Shown here in pieces: positions 49,194 through 59,138 of a stretch of DNA of 64,000 nucleotides (position 1 is the stretch's first letter; each line of letters opens with the position of its first letter). Origin of the DNA: Mesorhizobium sp. AR10 (GTDB lineage Bacteria; Pseudomonadota; Alphaproteobacteria; Rhizobiales; Rhizobiaceae). The DNA lies in assembly GCF_024746795.1 (NCBI RefSeq), contig NZ_CP080524.1, forward strand, positions 5,124,001 to 5,188,000, in the 5' to 3' direction. Under the pieces are notes generated by a model, which was not told where the DNA came from, searched no databases, and saw nothing but the letters and a program-made list of their open reading frames with translations. The position numbers and the translations under genes were made by a program.

Positions 49194-50377
49194 GCAAGGT
49201 CGTCGCAGCCGGTTCGCCGGCAAGGCCGCGCAGCCATTGGCTGTGGATCGGCCTGCCCCTGGCAGCGCTCGCCATCGCTGTGGCGTGGATCCTCGCCGTC
49301 AATCCGCTGCAGGGATTTTCAAATGGCGCGCCCGCTGTCGAGAAGCTGACGTTCGAGCGCACCGTGATCGACACGTCCGGCCTTCACCTGCTTGTGCGAG
49401 GCGGCGGCTCCGAGCCGATGACGATCGCCCAGGTCCAGGTCGACGGCGCCTACTGGCAATTCACCCAGGACCCGCCTGGCGTCATCGCGCGCGCCTCCAC
49501 GGCGTGGATCAACCTGCCCTTCCCCTGGGTTCTGGGCGAAACCCACACGGTCAACCTCGTCACCAATACGGGCGTGACCTTCGAGCATATGATCGAGGTT
49601 GCCGTTCCGACGCCGACCGTCACCGCCGGGCAGCTCAAGCTGCAGGGATTGGTCGGCATCATCGTCGGCGTGCTGCCTGTCGCCATCGGCCTCATGTTCT
49701 ATCCGGCGCTGCGCGGTGTCGGGCAAAGCGGCATGAACTTCCTGCTGGCGCTGACCATCGGACTGCTGGCCTTCCTGCTGATCGACACGATCGAGGAATC
49801 CTTCGACCTTGTCGGGACCGCCGCCGCCGTCTTCCAGGGGCCGGTGATGGTGGTGCTGGCGGGTCTGGCCAGCTTCCTTGTGCTGATGGCGATCGGACGG
49901 CGAAGCGGCACGCCGACAGGGCTGGCGCTGGCCACTTATATCGCGCTCGGCATCGGCCTTCACAATCTCGGCGAAGGTCTTGCCATCGGCGCCGCCTTCG
50001 CGGCCGGCTCGGCTAGCCTCGGAACCTTCCTGGTGCTCGGCTTCACCTTGCACAACGTCACCGAAGGCATCGGCATTGCCGCACCGATCCTGAAGCAGCG
50101 ACCGCCGCTGTGGACGTTCGTCGGCCTGACCTTGCTCGCCGGCGGGCCTGCCGTGGTGGGCATGTGGCTCGGTAGCCTTGCCTATGCGCCGCAATGGTCG
50201 GCTCTTGCGCTGGCCATCGGCGCCGGCGCCATCCTGCAGGTCATCGTCGAAGTCGGCGCCTATCTGATGCGCAGCAACCAGAAAGGCCTCGATGCCTGGT
50301 TCACACCACCGGTCATGGGTGGCCTGGCGGCCGGCGTCGCCTTCATGTACGCGACGGCCGCCTTGGTGAAGGTCTGA
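49190..50377 (+). CDS. ZIP family metal transporter with extra N-terminal periplasmic domain
   Basis: 395 residues. A single N-terminal helix (about 17-37) is followed by a ~105-residue beta-rich region (about 45-145: EKLTFERTVIDTSGLHLLVR...VNLVTNTGVTFEHMIEV), then the ZIP core of about seven helices. The ZIP metal sites are HNLGEG (258-263) and HNVTEG (288-293). The start overlaps the multicopper oxidase stop (ATGA), so the two proteins are coupled; the extra domain may dock with the oxidase or bind the metal. Direction of transport is not known. Confidence 0.82.
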   Translation: MSKVVAAGSPARPRSHWLWIGLPLAALAIAVAWILAVNPLQGFSNGAPAVEKLTFERTVIDTSGLHLLVRGGGSEPMTIAQVQVDGAYWQFTQDPPGVIARASTAWINLPFPWVLGETHTVNLVTNTGVTFEHMIEVAVPTPTVTAGQLKLQGLVGIIVGVLPVAIGLMFYPALRGVGQSGMNFLLALTIGLLAFLLIDTIEESFDLVGTAAAVFQGPVMVVLAGLASFLVLMAIGRRSGTPTGLALATYIALGIGLHNLGEGLAIGAAFAAGSASLGTFLVLGFTLHNVTEGIGIAAPILKQRPPLWTFVGLTLLAGGPAVVGMWLGSLAYAPQWSALALAIGAGAILQVIVEVGAYLMRSNQKGLDAWFTPPVMGGLAAGVAFMYATAALVKV

Positions 50378-50691
50378 GCTGACAGGGTTCCCAAAACCTC
50401 CGCCCTACGGGCCACCGGCGCCACCATGGGCGGCTCTGAAGGTCGACGTGCTGCCGCACAATTGACCGCCCATCTCGCCGCCGCGCTGCCGGGTCGGACG
50501 CTCTGCAGCCGGCAAGCCGGCCGATCCGATCCTTGAAGTCAACGCACCGGTGATCTGGGCAAAACTCCTGCCGGCACATGCAAAACATCGACAATTGGAT
50601 GTCTGCGCGACAGATCGCGAAAATCCCCTGGCGCGATTGCAAGTCAAAGTTAAGTAGTTCAGGCTAACGTAACTGCGGCCCCGGTTCGGGC
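50378..50691. other. Intergenic region without a recognised gene
   Basis: 314 bp between the ZIP-type gene and the GGDEF-EAL gene, both on the plus strand. It must hold the promoter of the latter. Several short open frames are present but none has a convincing ribosome binding site or composition. No tRNA or strong palindrome was seen. Confidence 0.5.
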
Positions 50692-53364
50692 ATGGAGGCA
50701 AAACAGGTCAACGCGCTCTTGGCAGTTTTCGACATCAGCTACGGCCGCATCCGGCAGGCCGTGCTTTCGCCGGCCAATATTCCGGCCGCGATTGCTGTTG
50801 TCGTCATCGCGATCTGCGCGGTCTTTGTCGACCACCAAAACCAACTTGTCTCCCAGCAGGCCGCGCGCGCCGATGTGCGCGACAGGGTCAATCTCGTACG
50901 GGCCAAGCTGGAGGGCAATATCAACGGCAGCCTGTATCTCGTCAGGGGGCTGGTCGCCACGATCATGACCGAGCCCTATATGGGTCAGCAGCGTTTTTCG
51001 TCACTGGCAGCGAACGTGGTCAGCAAGGATTCGCTGTTGCGCAACATTGCCGGCGCGCCGGACCTCGTCATATCGCTGATGTATCCCATGGCCGGCAACG
51101 AAAGGGCCATAGGCCTCGACTACCGCAAGGACGCGTGGCAGCGGGAAGCGGCGCTGAGGGCGCGCGATCAAGGCAAGCCGGTCCTTGCGGGACCAGTCGA
51201 TCTCAGACAGGGCGGCCAGGGCTTCGTCGGCCGCTTTCCGGTCTTCGTCAAAGGTGCCGCCAACACCGACCGCTTCTGGGGCATCGTCTCGGCGGTCATC
51301 GATGTCAACCGTCTCTACAAGGCCAGCGGCCTGCTCGACCCGGATCTCGGCCTCGACATCGCGATCACCGGCAAGGACGCGAAAGGCGTCGCTGGAGCCC
51401 GCTTCTTCGGCAGCGACGACGTGGCGCGGGACAATCCGGTGACGGCGGACGTCCTGTTGCCGTCCGGTTCATGGCAGATCGCCGCCGTTCCAAAGGGTGG
51501 CTGGGCGGCGGTGTATGGCGACCCCTGGCTGTTGCGGGCAATCATGGCAGCCGCGGCCCTGGCAATGGTGGTGCCGATCCTGGTGGCCAGCCGCCTGGTG
51601 GGGGAGCGGCAGCGCAACTATTCCGAGCTGCGTCGCCTGTCGCGACGCCTGGAAATGGCGCTCGAAGCGTCGGCGATCGGAGTCTGGGAGCACGACCTCG
51701 CCAGCGGCTCGCTGGTGTGGGACGACCGGGTCAACGAGATCTATGGCAAGGAACTAGACGGCAAGCCGCGCGGCTATGAGGACTGGGCCGGAGTCATCCA
51801 TCCGCTCGATCTGCCCCGGGCATTGCAGGATTTTGACGCCGCGGCCGCCACCAAGGGACCTTACTCGTCGGAGTATCGCATCGTTCGTCCGGACGGCGAG
51901 ATCCGCTACCTGCGCGCCCGGGCGAGCTACTACCAGGACGGCAACGACACACCAAAGTTGATCGGCGCGGAGTGGGACGTGACCGCCGACGTGCTTCTCA
52001 ACAAGGATCTGGAGCGGGCACGGCAGCTTTCGGAATCGCGGAATTCGGAGCTCGAACTCGCCAAGTCGCGCATCGAGCACAATGCGATGCACGATTCGCT
52101 GACTGGCCTGCCGAACCGGCGCTTCCTGGACGAGATACTGGAAGGGTTCGGCCGCGAACCAAGCGGCGACCAAATCGCGCTTCTGCACATCGACCTCGAC
52201 CGCTTCAAGCAGATCAACGACACGCTCGGCCACGCCGCGGGCGACGCGATGCTGGTTCATGCCGCGACGGTGCTGAAGTCCAACGTCCGCGAGCAAGATT
52301 TTGTCGCCCGCATCGGTGGCGACGAGTTCGTGGTGGTCAGTCGGAATTGCGACGACCAGAACCTCGCCCAGCTTGCCGAGCGGATCATCGCCGAAATGCG
52401 CTTGCCGGTTTACTATAAGGGTCAGCAGTGCCGCTTCGGCGTCAGCGTCGGCATTGCCACCGACAACGGACGCGAGCTCGTCGGCAAGGACATACTGGTC
52501 AATGCCGACATCGCGCTGTACCGGGCCAAGAGCAATGGCCGCAACCGCTATGAATTCTTCTCCGCTGACCTGCAAAAGAAGATCGTCAGCACAAAACGGG
52601 TCGCCGACGAAATCCTGGGCGGCCTCGAGCGCCAGGAATTCGTCGCCCATTACCAGCTGCAGTTCGACGCAAGGACGCTCGATATTGCGGGCGTCGAGGC
52701 GCTGGCGCGGTGGAAGCACCCGACGCGGGGAATTCTTCCTCCGGAACACTTCCTGAGCATCGCGGAAGAGCTGAACGTCGTTTCGACGATCGACAGGACA
52801 GTCCTCGAGCAGGCGCTGACCTGCTTCGACGAGTGGTCGGCCGAAGGCCTCAAAATCCCCCGCGTGTCAGTCAATGTGTCGGCGCGACGGCTTCATGACG
52901 AGGAGCTGATCAAGGGCCTGTGCGAGCTGGACATCAAGGCAGGAACGGTCTCCTTCGAACTCGTCGAGTCGATCTTCCTCGACGACAACGACGATCTGGT
53001 GAGCTGGAACATCGAGCAGATCAAGCAGCTCGGCATCGACATCGAGATCGACGATTTCGGCACCGGCTACGCCTCCATCGTCAGCCTGCTCAAGCTGCGG
53101 CCGCGGCGCCTGAAGATCGACCGCCAGCTGATCAGTCCGATTGTCGCGTCCGAGCAGCAAAGGCAGCTTGTCGCATCGATCATCGAGATCGGCAGGTCGC
53201 TGGGCATCGAGGTCATCGCGGAAGGCGTCGAAACCATGGAGCATGTCCGCATCCTGCAGACGCTTGGCTGCGACATGCTGCAAGGCTATGCCTTCGGCCA
53301 CGCCATGGATTCCGACACGCTCAAGGCGTTTGTCCGGTCACGGCGATGGCGCGCGACGGGATAG
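50692..53364 (+). CDS. CHASE-PAS-GGDEF-EAL bifunctional c-di-GMP enzyme
   Basis: 890 residues. Transmembrane helices near residues 30-47 and 282-300 enclose a periplasmic CHASE domain (about 60-265). A PAS domain (about 318-440, ASAIGVWEHDLASGSLVWDD) follows, then GGDEF with HDSLTGLPNRR (467-477), intact GGDEF at 542-546 and an RxxD inhibitory site REQD (533-536), and finally EAL with EAL at 669-671 (GVEALARW), DDFGTGYAS and AEGVET. Both catalytic motifs look intact, so it may make and break c-di-GMP, tuned by a periplasmic signal and a PAS cofactor. Confidence 0.93.
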   Translation: MEAKQVNALLAVFDISYGRIRQAVLSPANIPAAIAVVVIAICAVFVDHQNQLVSQQAARADVRDRVNLVRAKLEGNINGSLYLVRGLVATIMTEPYMGQQRFSSLAANVVSKDSLLRNIAGAPDLVISLMYPMAGNERAIGLDYRKDAWQREAALRARDQGKPVLAGPVDLRQGGQGFVGRFPVFVKGAANTDRFWGIVSAVIDVNRLYKASGLLDPDLGLDIAITGKDAKGVAGARFFGSDDVARDNPVTADVLLPSGSWQIAAVPKGGWAAVYGDPWLLRAIMAAAALAMVVPILVASRLVGERQRNYSELRRLSRRLEMALEASAIGVWEHDLASGSLVWDDRVNEIYGKELDGKPRGYEDWAGVIHPLDLPRALQDFDAAAATKGPYSSEYRIVRPDGEIRYLRARASYYQDGNDTPKLIGAEWDVTADVLLNKDLERARQLSESRNSELELAKSRIEHNAMHDSLTGLPNRRFLDEILEGFGREPSGDQIALLHIDLDRFKQINDTLGHAAGDAMLVHAATVLKSNVREQDFVARIGGDEFVVVSRNCDDQNLAQLAERIIAEMRLPVYYKGQQCRFGVSVGIATDNGRELVGKDILVNADIALYRAKSNGRNRYEFFSADLQKKIVSTKRVADEILGGLERQEFVAHYQLQFDARTLDIAGVEALARWKHPTRGILPPEHFLSIAEELNVVSTIDRTVLEQALTCFDEWSAEGLKIPRVSVNVSARRLHDEELIKGLCELDIKAGTVSFELVESIFLDDNDDLVSWNIEQIKQLGIDIEIDDFGTGYASIVSLLKLRPRRLKIDRQLISPIVASEQQRQLVASIIEIGRSLGIEVIAEGVETMEHVRILQTLGCDMLQGYAFGHAMDSDTLKAFVRSRRWRATG

Positions 53365-53396
53365 AGCCCCGTCCCGATGGGATCGGGATAGGCTCT
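53363..53396 (+). terminator. Hairpin after the GGDEF-EAL gene
   Basis: AGAGCC pairs with GGCTCT, enclosing TCCCGAT/ATCGGGA around GGG. It starts at the TAG stop codon. There is no U-run, so if it is a terminator it is weak or rho-assisted; it may instead be an mRNA-end stabiliser. Confidence 0.5.
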
Positions 53397-53532
53397 GCCC
53401 AGTTTGCGAGATGATCAACCACGGTTTTGGCTGTCTTTGCGTGTCGCCTTTTGCAACATCCAGCCGTTTGTTGCGGTTTCGTCGTTTAGGGGTTGCGCGG
53501 CTGCGCCCGGAACCTTATACGCCGCAAGGCCT

Positions 53533-53609
<77 letters not shown>

Positions 53610-53937
53610 TCCTCTCATTTTCCCTTCCACCGATCTTGCCGGCAGCGGGCAATGAGAGCCGCTCAGGTCAAACCCATCGTTGTGGAGGTTTTCGCGCTGG
53701 GCGCCACTTCTGAAAGGCAAGCTCGCCGGGCGAGAACCCCAACCGCCTCACTCCCGACGAGCCTACAACCTGATTTGGAACGCAATCAGGACCGGGGTTA
53801 GCCGGCAGAACTGGTGTTGCAAGACAGATGCCAGAAGATCTTTCCCAAAATGGGACAGTGTAGCATCCGCATTGCCTCTGTATTTGGCATTTGCGGTACG
53901 ACAAGCAGCTCCGCCAGCGGACGGATCTTTCCTCTTG
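53610..53937. other. Gap behind tRNA-Pro without a recognised gene
   Basis: 328 bp between tRNA-Pro and the PIN toxin gene. Long open frames cross it on both strands but they run into or overlap the neighbouring genes and have no family features. It may be a scar of an integrated element: the T-arm motif GAGTTCGAATCTCTCC occurs only once in view, so no attachment repeat is established. Confidence 0.4.
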
Positions 53938-54321
53938 TCACAGCACGCTTTCTATGTCGGTCTTCGAAAAATCGTCGCCGACATAGAGCAGGCGGCAGGC
54001 ATGTGCCTTCGCCACCTCATAGGCAAAACAGTCGCCGAAATTGAGCGCGGCCGGGTGGATGCCCTTGCCCCATTGCGCATACGCCTCGGCAATGCGCCGG
54101 GCCGAGGCCGGCGTCACAGCCACCACCTCGAAACCGAGCCCGTCGATCAGGCTCGACAGCTCGGCGGCAATCTCGCGCCGCGCCGCAACGATCAGCGCCT
54201 CGGCGACGGTGCCGGAGGAAATCAGGAGGTCGTTCTCGGTTTCGAGCGCGGCGATGCAAGCGCCGGCCTGGGGTTCGTCAAGTATGATCGCTATCAGCGC
54301 TGAGGTATCGACCGCGATCAT
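53938..54321 (-). CDS. PIN domain ribonuclease toxin (VapC-like)
   Basis: 127 residues starting MIAVDTSALIAIILDEPQAG. The PIN acidic residues are visible: Asp5, Glu41, Asp97 and Asp116/117 (VGDDF). Such toxins cut specific tRNAs or rRNA. The start overlaps the antitoxin stop by four bases (ATGA), the standard order antitoxin then toxin. Length fits VapC. Confidence 0.9.
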   Translation of the reverse strand: MIAVDTSALIAIILDEPQAGACIAALETENDLLISSGTVAEALIVAARREIAAELSSLIDGLGFEVVAVTPASARRIAEAYAQWGKGIHPAALNFGDCFAYEVAKAHACRLLYVGDDFSKTDIESVL

Positions 54322-54575
54322 CCGGGCAAACCATCGTCGCCATAGAGGAAATCCTGGCTGCGCGCTGCGGATGGTCCAGCCTTCGCCTTGGCAGCACCCG
54401 CTGCCCGCGCCGCCTCCAGCAGCGCACGGCGGCCTTTTCTGTCCGGCATCGCCTTGACCGGAACCAGCCGCACGGCGGCATGGCCGTGGCGGGTCAGGAT
54501 CACTTCGTCGCCGGCCTCGGCACGACGCACCAGTTCGGTCAGTTGGCCTTTGGCATCGGTGACGGATACCTGCAT
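54318..54575 (-). CDS. Phd/YefM-type antitoxin
   Basis: 85 residues from the ATG at 54575 (MQVSVTDAKGQLTELVRRAE), preceded by GAGGAGCGACC. The N-terminal Phd/YefM DNA-binding fold (AEAGDEVILTRHGHAAVRLVPV) is followed by an Ala/Lys-rich tail that should wrap the toxin (SAARSQDFLYGDDGLPG). It neutralises the PIN toxin and represses the operon by the two palindromes just upstream. Confidence 0.88.
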   Translation of the reverse strand: MQVSVTDAKGQLTELVRRAEAGDEVILTRHGHAAVRLVPVKAMPDRKGRRALLEAARAAGAAKAKAGPSAARSQDFLYGDDGLPG

Positions 54576-54590
54576 TGGTCGCTCCTCAAA

Positions 54591-54609
54591 TGGACCAGAG
54601 CATGGTCCA
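54591..54609. promoter_or_regulatory. Antitoxin operator palindrome 1
   Basis: TGGACCA-GAGCA-TGGTCCA, perfect 7-bp arms, 16 bases before the antitoxin start. It lies at the expected position for autorepression of the toxin-antitoxin operon. Confidence 0.75.
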
Positions 54610-54626
54610 CATTTAGGCAATAAATA

Positions 54627-54641
54627 GACCATTCAATGGTC
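54627..54641. promoter_or_regulatory. Antitoxin operator palindrome 2
   Basis: GACCATT-C-AATGGTC, perfect 7-bp arms, sharing the GACCA/TGGTC core with palindrome 1 about 36 bases away. Two sites fit cooperative binding of a toxin-antitoxin complex (conditional cooperativity). Confidence 0.72.
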
Positions 54642-54673
54642 CATTACAACCAAGACTCTCAAGGCAAGACCGC

Positions 54674-55375
54674 CTAAATCTCGAATTCGCCCTGCCCCTC
54701 GTCCATGGCGCTGACGGTCTCGGCGGCGAGCGCCCTTGTGATCGGCGTCTTGCGTTCCAGCGCGGTGCGGTCGAGCCGTTCGACAACCCGCATGGCGGTC
54801 GCCAGCGAGCGCTCGATGCGGCGCACCAGATACTGCACGACATGCGGCTCGACCTCGACCTGACGGTCGGCGAACAGTTTGGTGATGACGCCGGCCAGCA
54901 GCAGGTCGTCGGGCTCGTGGATCTCGACCGTCGCCGCCGCCTTCAGCCGCGACGCCAGGTCGGGCAGGCCGACGCCCCAGGCGGCGGGAAAGCGCCGCGC
55001 CGTCAACAGCAATGTCGAGCCAGCCCCGAGCACCGCATTGATCAGGTGGAACAATCCCGCTTCGTCGACCGGGGCGGCATCGACATCGTCGATCAGGGCC
55101 GGGTGTGCACCGAGATTTGCCATGCAATCGCCGATGCGCCTGGCGTCGACCCTCACGGCATCGGCGCGGGTGCGCCAGATCGAGGCGAGATGGGTTTTGC
55201 CCGAGCCGGCCGGGCCGGCCAGCACGACCACCGGCGAGGGCCAGTCCGGCCAGCGGTCGACCAGCGCCACCGCTTGGGCATTGGTGCCGGAGACGACGAG
55301 ATCGTCGCGCGAATAGCCGGTGCCGTGGCCGAGATCGAGCGGCAGCTGACGTGGCGGATCGGGCTGGTCTGCCAT
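54674..55375 (-). CDS. hdaA: DnaA-related regulator of replication initiation (HdaA)
   Basis: 233 residues from the ATG at 55375. It opens MADQPDPPRQLPLDLGHGTG, with the clamp-binding QLPLDL motif at residues 10-15, then an AAA+ core with Walker A GPAGSGKT and Walker B region LIDDVDAAPVDEAG, and DnaA domain III-like RRFPAAWGVGLPDLASRLKAA. It has no DNA-binding domain IV. In Caulobacter, HdaA stimulates DnaA-ATP hydrolysis with the sliding clamp to stop re-initiation. It is five bases behind the AI-2E-type permease gene. Confidence 0.9.
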   Translation of the reverse strand: MADQPDPPRQLPLDLGHGTGYSRDDLVVSGTNAQAVALVDRWPDWPSPVVVLAGPAGSGKTHLASIWRTRADAVRVDARRIGDCMANLGAHPALIDDVDAAPVDEAGLFHLINAVLGAGSTLLLTARRFPAAWGVGLPDLASRLKAAATVEIHEPDDLLLAGVITKLFADRQVEVEPHVVQYLVRRIERSLATAMRVVERLDRTALERKTPITRALAAETVSAMDEGQGEFEI

Positions 55376-55380
55376 CAGAC

Positions 55381-56559
55381 TCAGGCCTGCGGCCCCCGGC
55401 GGCGGCGCGCCGGCAGCGGCGGAACCGGCTCCTCGGAGTGGCCCTTGTAGAGTGGCGATTCGAGATAGCGCGCGATGGCAAAGCGCACCAGCACGGCAAC
55501 CGCGGCCGAGGCCGGCACTGCGATCAACAGGCCGACGAAGCCGAACAGCACGCCGAAGGCAAACAGCGCAAACATCAGCCACACCGGATGCAGGCCGACG
55601 CTCTTTCCCACCAGCCTGGGCTGCAAAATGTTGCCCTCGATGAACTGGCCGACGAAGAACACGCCGGCCACCGCCGCCACCATGGTCCAGTCGGGCCAGA
55701 ACTGGACGAAGGCGACGCCGACGGCCAGCACCAGCCCGGTCAGCGAACCGACATAGGGGATGAACGAGATCAGCCCGGCGAAGAGGCCGATGAGGATCGC
55801 GAAATTCAAGCCGGTCAGCGTCAGGCCGGTGGCATACATGGCGCCCAGCACCAGGCAGAGCGTGCCCTGGCCGCGCACGAAGCCGGCGGTTGCCGTGTTG
55901 ATGTCCTTGGCGATGCCCCTGACGGTATGGACATAGTCGCGCGGCACCCAGCTATCGACGATCGCCACCATGCGGTCCCAGTCGAGCAGCATGTAGAAAG
56001 CGACGACCGGCGTGACCACGAACAGGCTGACCACCGACACAAGTGCCACACCGGAGCTCCAGATCGAGGTGAACACCGTGGTCAACAGGCCGAAGCCGGA
56101 GGTCAGCAGCGAGTTCAGCCCGTCGCGCAGGCCATTGGCGTCGACGCCGAATTTCTGTTCCAGCCATTTCGGATCGTAGCTGGTGATCAGGCTCTGCAGC
56201 CGGGTCAGATATTCCGGCAGCTTGCCGGCGAAATCGGCCATCTGCGTGGCCAGCACCGGAATGAGGATGACGAAGGCCAGCACCAGGACGACGATGAAGG
56301 CAATCAAGATGACCACCGTTGCCATCAGCCGCGACAGGCCGAGCCGCTCCAGCCGGTCGGCGACCGGATCGAGGAAATAGGCCAGCACCATGCCGGCGAC
56401 GAAAGGCAACAGGATGCTGGAGAAGACATAGAGGAATAGCGCCAGCAGGACGGTGGTGATCAGCCAGAAGCGGATCTGGCGGCGAAACACGCCGGACGCG
56501 GCGGCCTCAGCTGCCGCTGCCGCTTCATCGTCAGGTGCCCGGAGTGGAGCCTTCGCCAT
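55381..56559 (-). CDS. AI-2E/PerM family transporter
   Basis: 392 residues with about eight helices. Conserved family blocks: [23 protein letters not shown] near the N-terminus, [27 protein letters not shown] in the middle, and [22 protein letters not shown] near the C-terminal third. The polar N-terminal 25 residues and C-terminal 20 residues are cytoplasmic. The role in rhizobia is unknown; the family includes Na+/H+ antiporters and putative AI-2 exporters. The start overlaps the pgsA-like gene by 29 bases. Confidence 0.88.
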   Translation of the reverse strand: MAKAPLRAPDDEAAAAAEAAASGVFRRQIRFWLITTVLLALFLYVFSSILLPFVAGMVLAYFLDPVADRLERLGLSRLMATVVILIAFIVVLVLAFVILIPVLATQMADFAGKLPEYLTRLQSLITSYDPKWLEQKFGVDANGLRDGLNSLLTSGFGLLTTVFTSIWSSGVALVSVVSLFVVTPVVAFYMLLDWDRMVAIVDSWVPRDYVHTVRGIAKDINTATAGFVRGQGTLCLVLGAMYATGLTLTGLNFAILIGLFAGLISFIPYVGSLTGLVLAVGVAFVQFWPDWTMVAAVAGVFFVGQFIEGNILQPRLVGKSVGLHPVWLMFALFAFGVLFGFVGLLIAVPASAAVAVLVRFAIARYLESPLYKGHSEEPVPPLPARRRRGPQA

Positions 56560-57088
56560 AGCCGCTCATATGCCTCAGCCAAGCCACGAGATAGGCTGCG
56601 GCCGAAGCCACGGTCAAGACCCCGGACAGCAATATGAGCGCCGGCCGCAGCGGATCGAGGTGAATGGCAAAGGCGAGTTCGCCCAGCACCACCGCCGCCA
56701 GCACGATCTGGATGGCGGTGTTGGCCTTCGACACGAACAGCGGCTTCATCTCGACCGGATGGGCCATAACAGTGGACAAAACGACGGCGCAGACGATCAA
56801 CGCATCGCGCGACACCATGGTGACGACCAGCCACAGCGGCAATTGCCCGATAAAGCCCATGACCACGAACACCGAGACCAGCAGCAATTTGTCGGCCATC
56901 GGATCGAGATAGGCGCCGAGCTGAGAATGCTGGTTGAAATGGCGGGCAATGAAGCCGTCGACGCCATCGGAAATGCCGGCAACGAGGAAGCCGGCAAAAG
57001 CCCAGTCCCAGCGCGCCTGCAGCATCGCCAGCACCACGGCCGGCATCAGCACGAAACGCATGATCGTGATCATGTTGGGGATGGTCAA
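56531..57088 (-). CDS. CDP-alcohol phosphatidyltransferase (PgsA-like)
   Basis: 185 residues from a TTG at 57088 giving [20 protein letters not shown], the usual start of the family. The CDP-alcohol motif is complete: [20 protein letters not shown] then LDPMAD, i.e. D-G-x2-A-R-x8-G-x3-D-x3-D. Four or five helices are visible. It probably makes phosphatidylglycerol phosphate or a related phospholipid from CDP-diacylglycerol. The start codon is inferred. It is first in the operon with AI-2E and hdaA. Confidence 0.87.
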   Translation of the reverse strand: MTIPNMITIMRFVLMPAVVLAMLQARWDWAFAGFLVAGISDGVDGFIARHFNQHSQLGAYLDPMADKLLLVSVFVVMGFIGQLPLWLVVTMVSRDALIVCAVVLSTVMAHPVEMKPLFVSKANTAIQIVLAAVVLGELAFAIHLDPLRPALILLSGVLTVASAAAYLVAWLRHMSGYGEGSTPGT

Positions 57089-57286
57089 ACGTGTGTCCTG
57101 TCGCTTTTGTTTTGTCGATACATGATGGAGACTGGGGGTGCGTACAAGGACCAACGGCGAAAGGCCGGCTGTCCACGCTTTTATCGGGGGCAAAAGCCCG
57201 CCACTCGGCCGTCATCCTTGCGAGGCGCGGCCGTTCATGCGAAGAGCCCGCAAGCGAGTGAAAACAGCGACAGGCAAGCGCAACAG

Positions 57287-58369
57287 ATGAGCAAAGCGCC
57301 AGACATGAGCAAGCGCAAGAATGGGCTCACTTATGCCGAAGCGGGCGTCGACATCGATGCCGGTAATCTCATGGTCGAGAAGATCAAGCCGCTGGTGCGC
57401 GCGACGCGCCGGCCGGGCGCCGATGGCGAGATCGGCGGTTTTGGCGGCCTGTTCGACCTCAAGGCCGCCGGCTTCACCGACCCGGTGCTGGTCGCCGCCA
57501 ATGACGGCGTCGGCACCAAGCTGAAGATCGCCATCGATGCCGGCAAGCACGACACGATCGGCATCGACCTGGTCGCCATGTGCGTCAACGACATCGTCGT
57601 GCAAGGTGCCGAGCCGCTGTTCTTCCTCGATTATTTCGCCACCGGCAAGCTCGACCCCGACCAGGGGGCTTCGATCGTCGGCGGCATAGCCGAAGGCTGC
57701 CGGCAGGCCGGCTGCGCGCTGATCGGCGGCGAAACGGCGGAAATGCCCGGCATGTATCACGGCAACGACTACGACCTTGCCGGCTTTGCCGTCGGCGCGG
57801 CCGAACGCGGCCAGCTGTTACCAACCGACGACATCGTCGAGGGCGACGTGCTGCTTGGCCTCGCCTCCTCAGGCCTGCATTCGAACGGCTTTTCGCTGGT
57901 CCGCCGCGTCGTCGCCGTCAGCGGCCTCGCCTGGAGCGATCCGGCGCCTTTCAACGACGAGGCGACATTGGCCGAGGCGCTGCTCGAGCCGACGCGCATC
58001 TATGTCAAGTCGATCCTGAAGGCGATCCGCAACACGCACGGCATCAAGGCGCTGGCTCACATTACCGGCGGCGGCTTTCCCGAAAACATTCCGCGCGTGC
58101 TGCCCAAGGATTTTTCCGCCGAGCTCGACCTCAACGCCATCGATGTGCCACCTGTCTTTTCCTGGCTGGCGAAAACCGGCGGCGTGGCGCCAGAAGAGAT
58201 GATGCGCACCTTCAACTGCGGCGTCGGAATGATCCTCGTCGTCACCTCCGGCCAGGCGGCGCAGGTCGCGGCCGTGCTGCAGGAGGCCGGCGAGACGGTG
58301 ACGCCGATCGGCCGCATCGTGCCGCGCCGCGACGCCGGCGTCATCTATCGGGGCTCGATCGGCCTATGA
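57287..58369 (+). CDS. purM: Phosphoribosylformylglycinamidine cyclo-ligase (PurM)
   Basis: 360 residues from 57287; an ATG six codons later (57305, [20 protein letters not shown]) is equally likely. AIR synthase features: [52 protein letters not shown] (ATP/Mg binding), [11 protein letters not shown] and [12 protein letters not shown]. It makes 5-aminoimidazole ribotide from FGAM with ATP in purine synthesis. The stop overlaps the purN start (ATGA). It is divergent from the pgsA-like gene across 198 bp. Confidence 0.95.
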   Translation: MSKAPDMSKRKNGLTYAEAGVDIDAGNLMVEKIKPLVRATRRPGADGEIGGFGGLFDLKAAGFTDPVLVAANDGVGTKLKIAIDAGKHDTIGIDLVAMCVNDIVVQGAEPLFFLDYFATGKLDPDQGASIVGGIAEGCRQAGCALIGGETAEMPGMYHGNDYDLAGFAVGAAERGQLLPTDDIVEGDVLLGLASSGLHSNGFSLVRRVVAVSGLAWSDPAPFNDEATLAEALLEPTRIYVKSILKAIRNTHGIKALAHITGGGFPENIPRVLPKDFSAELDLNAIDVPPVFSWLAKTGGVAPEEMMRTFNCGVGMILVVTSGQAAQVAAVLQEAGETVTPIGRIVPRRDAGVIYRGSIGL

Positions 58370-59073
58370 ACAAGAAACGCACCGTGGTGCTGATCTCGGG
58401 ACGCGGCTCCAACATGACGGCGCTGATCGCCGCCGCCGGTGACCCGGCCTATCCCTCGGAGATCGTCGGCGTCATTTCCGACCGGGCCAACGCCGCCGGC
58501 CTCGGCATCGCGGCGGCGCGCGGCATCGCCACCAAGGTCATCCAGCGCTCCGACTATGCCAGCAAGGAAGCCCATGACGGGGCGATCGATGCGGCCCTGG
58601 TTTCGTTCGGCGCCGAGATTGTGGCGCTGGCCGGCTACATGCGCATCCTCGGCGCCCGCTTCGTCGAGAAATGGCTGGGCCGGATGGTCAACATCCACCC
58701 TGCCCTCTTACCGGCCTTCAAGGGCCTCGACACCCATGCCCGCGCCTTGCGTGCGGGCATCCGCATCCATGGCTGCACGGTGCATTTCGTCACGCTGGAC
58801 ATGGATGACGGCCCGATCATCGCCCAGGCGGCGGTGCCGGTGATGGTCGGCGACAATGAGGATACGCTGGCCGCGCGGGTGCTGAAGGCCGAGCACCGGC
58901 TCTATCCGCTGGCGCTGGGGCTGGTTGCCGAAGGCAAGGCGCGCATGGAAGGCGGGCGCACCGTGCTTGCCCACTTCGCCGACGATGCCGACAACGGCAC
59001 CTCGGTGGTCATGGCGCCCGACCCGCTGCGCGAAGAGACCGACTTCGAACATCTGGCGCGCATCACGCCGTGA
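58366..59073 (+). CDS. purN: Phosphoribosylglycinamide formyltransferase (PurN)
   Basis: 235 residues starting in the ATGA overlap with purM. Formyl-transferase features: [24 protein letters not shown], catalytic region [25 protein letters not shown] (Asn/His) and [20 protein letters not shown] (catalytic Asp). It transfers formyl from 10-formyl-THF to glycinamide ribotide. The C-terminal ~40 residues extend beyond the E. coli length (212). Confidence 0.95.
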   Translation: MNKKRTVVLISGRGSNMTALIAAAGDPAYPSEIVGVISDRANAAGLGIAAARGIATKVIQRSDYASKEAHDGAIDAALVSFGAEIVALAGYMRILGARFVEKWLGRMVNIHPALLPAFKGLDTHARALRAGIRIHGCTVHFVTLDMDDGPIIAQAAVPVMVGDNEDTLAARVLKAEHRLYPLALGLVAEGKARMEGGRTVLAHFADDADNGTSVVMAPDPLREETDFEHLARITP

Positions 59074-59094
59074 AAGCCTGGTCGCCTTCTTGAA

Positions 59095-59119
59095 CATGGT
59101 AGCAAATATTGCTACCATG
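59095..59119. promoter_or_regulatory. Operator palindrome of the ParDE operon
   Basis: CATGGTAGCAA-ATA-TTGCTACCATG, perfect 11-bp arms, 19 bases before the ParD start. Its position and symmetry are those of an antitoxin autorepression site. Just upstream is the purN stop. Confidence 0.78.
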
Positions 59120-59138
59120 TCGGCAAGGAGACAAGTTG

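Noticed and set aside
48030..49223. 397-codon minus-strand frame opposite the multicopper oxidase
   Set aside because: Antisense shadow; copper-binding motifs on the plus strand are decisive.
53680..54303. 207-codon plus-strand frame opposite the PIN toxin
   Set aside because: It overlaps the toxin on the other strand and the 5' part has no recognisable domain.
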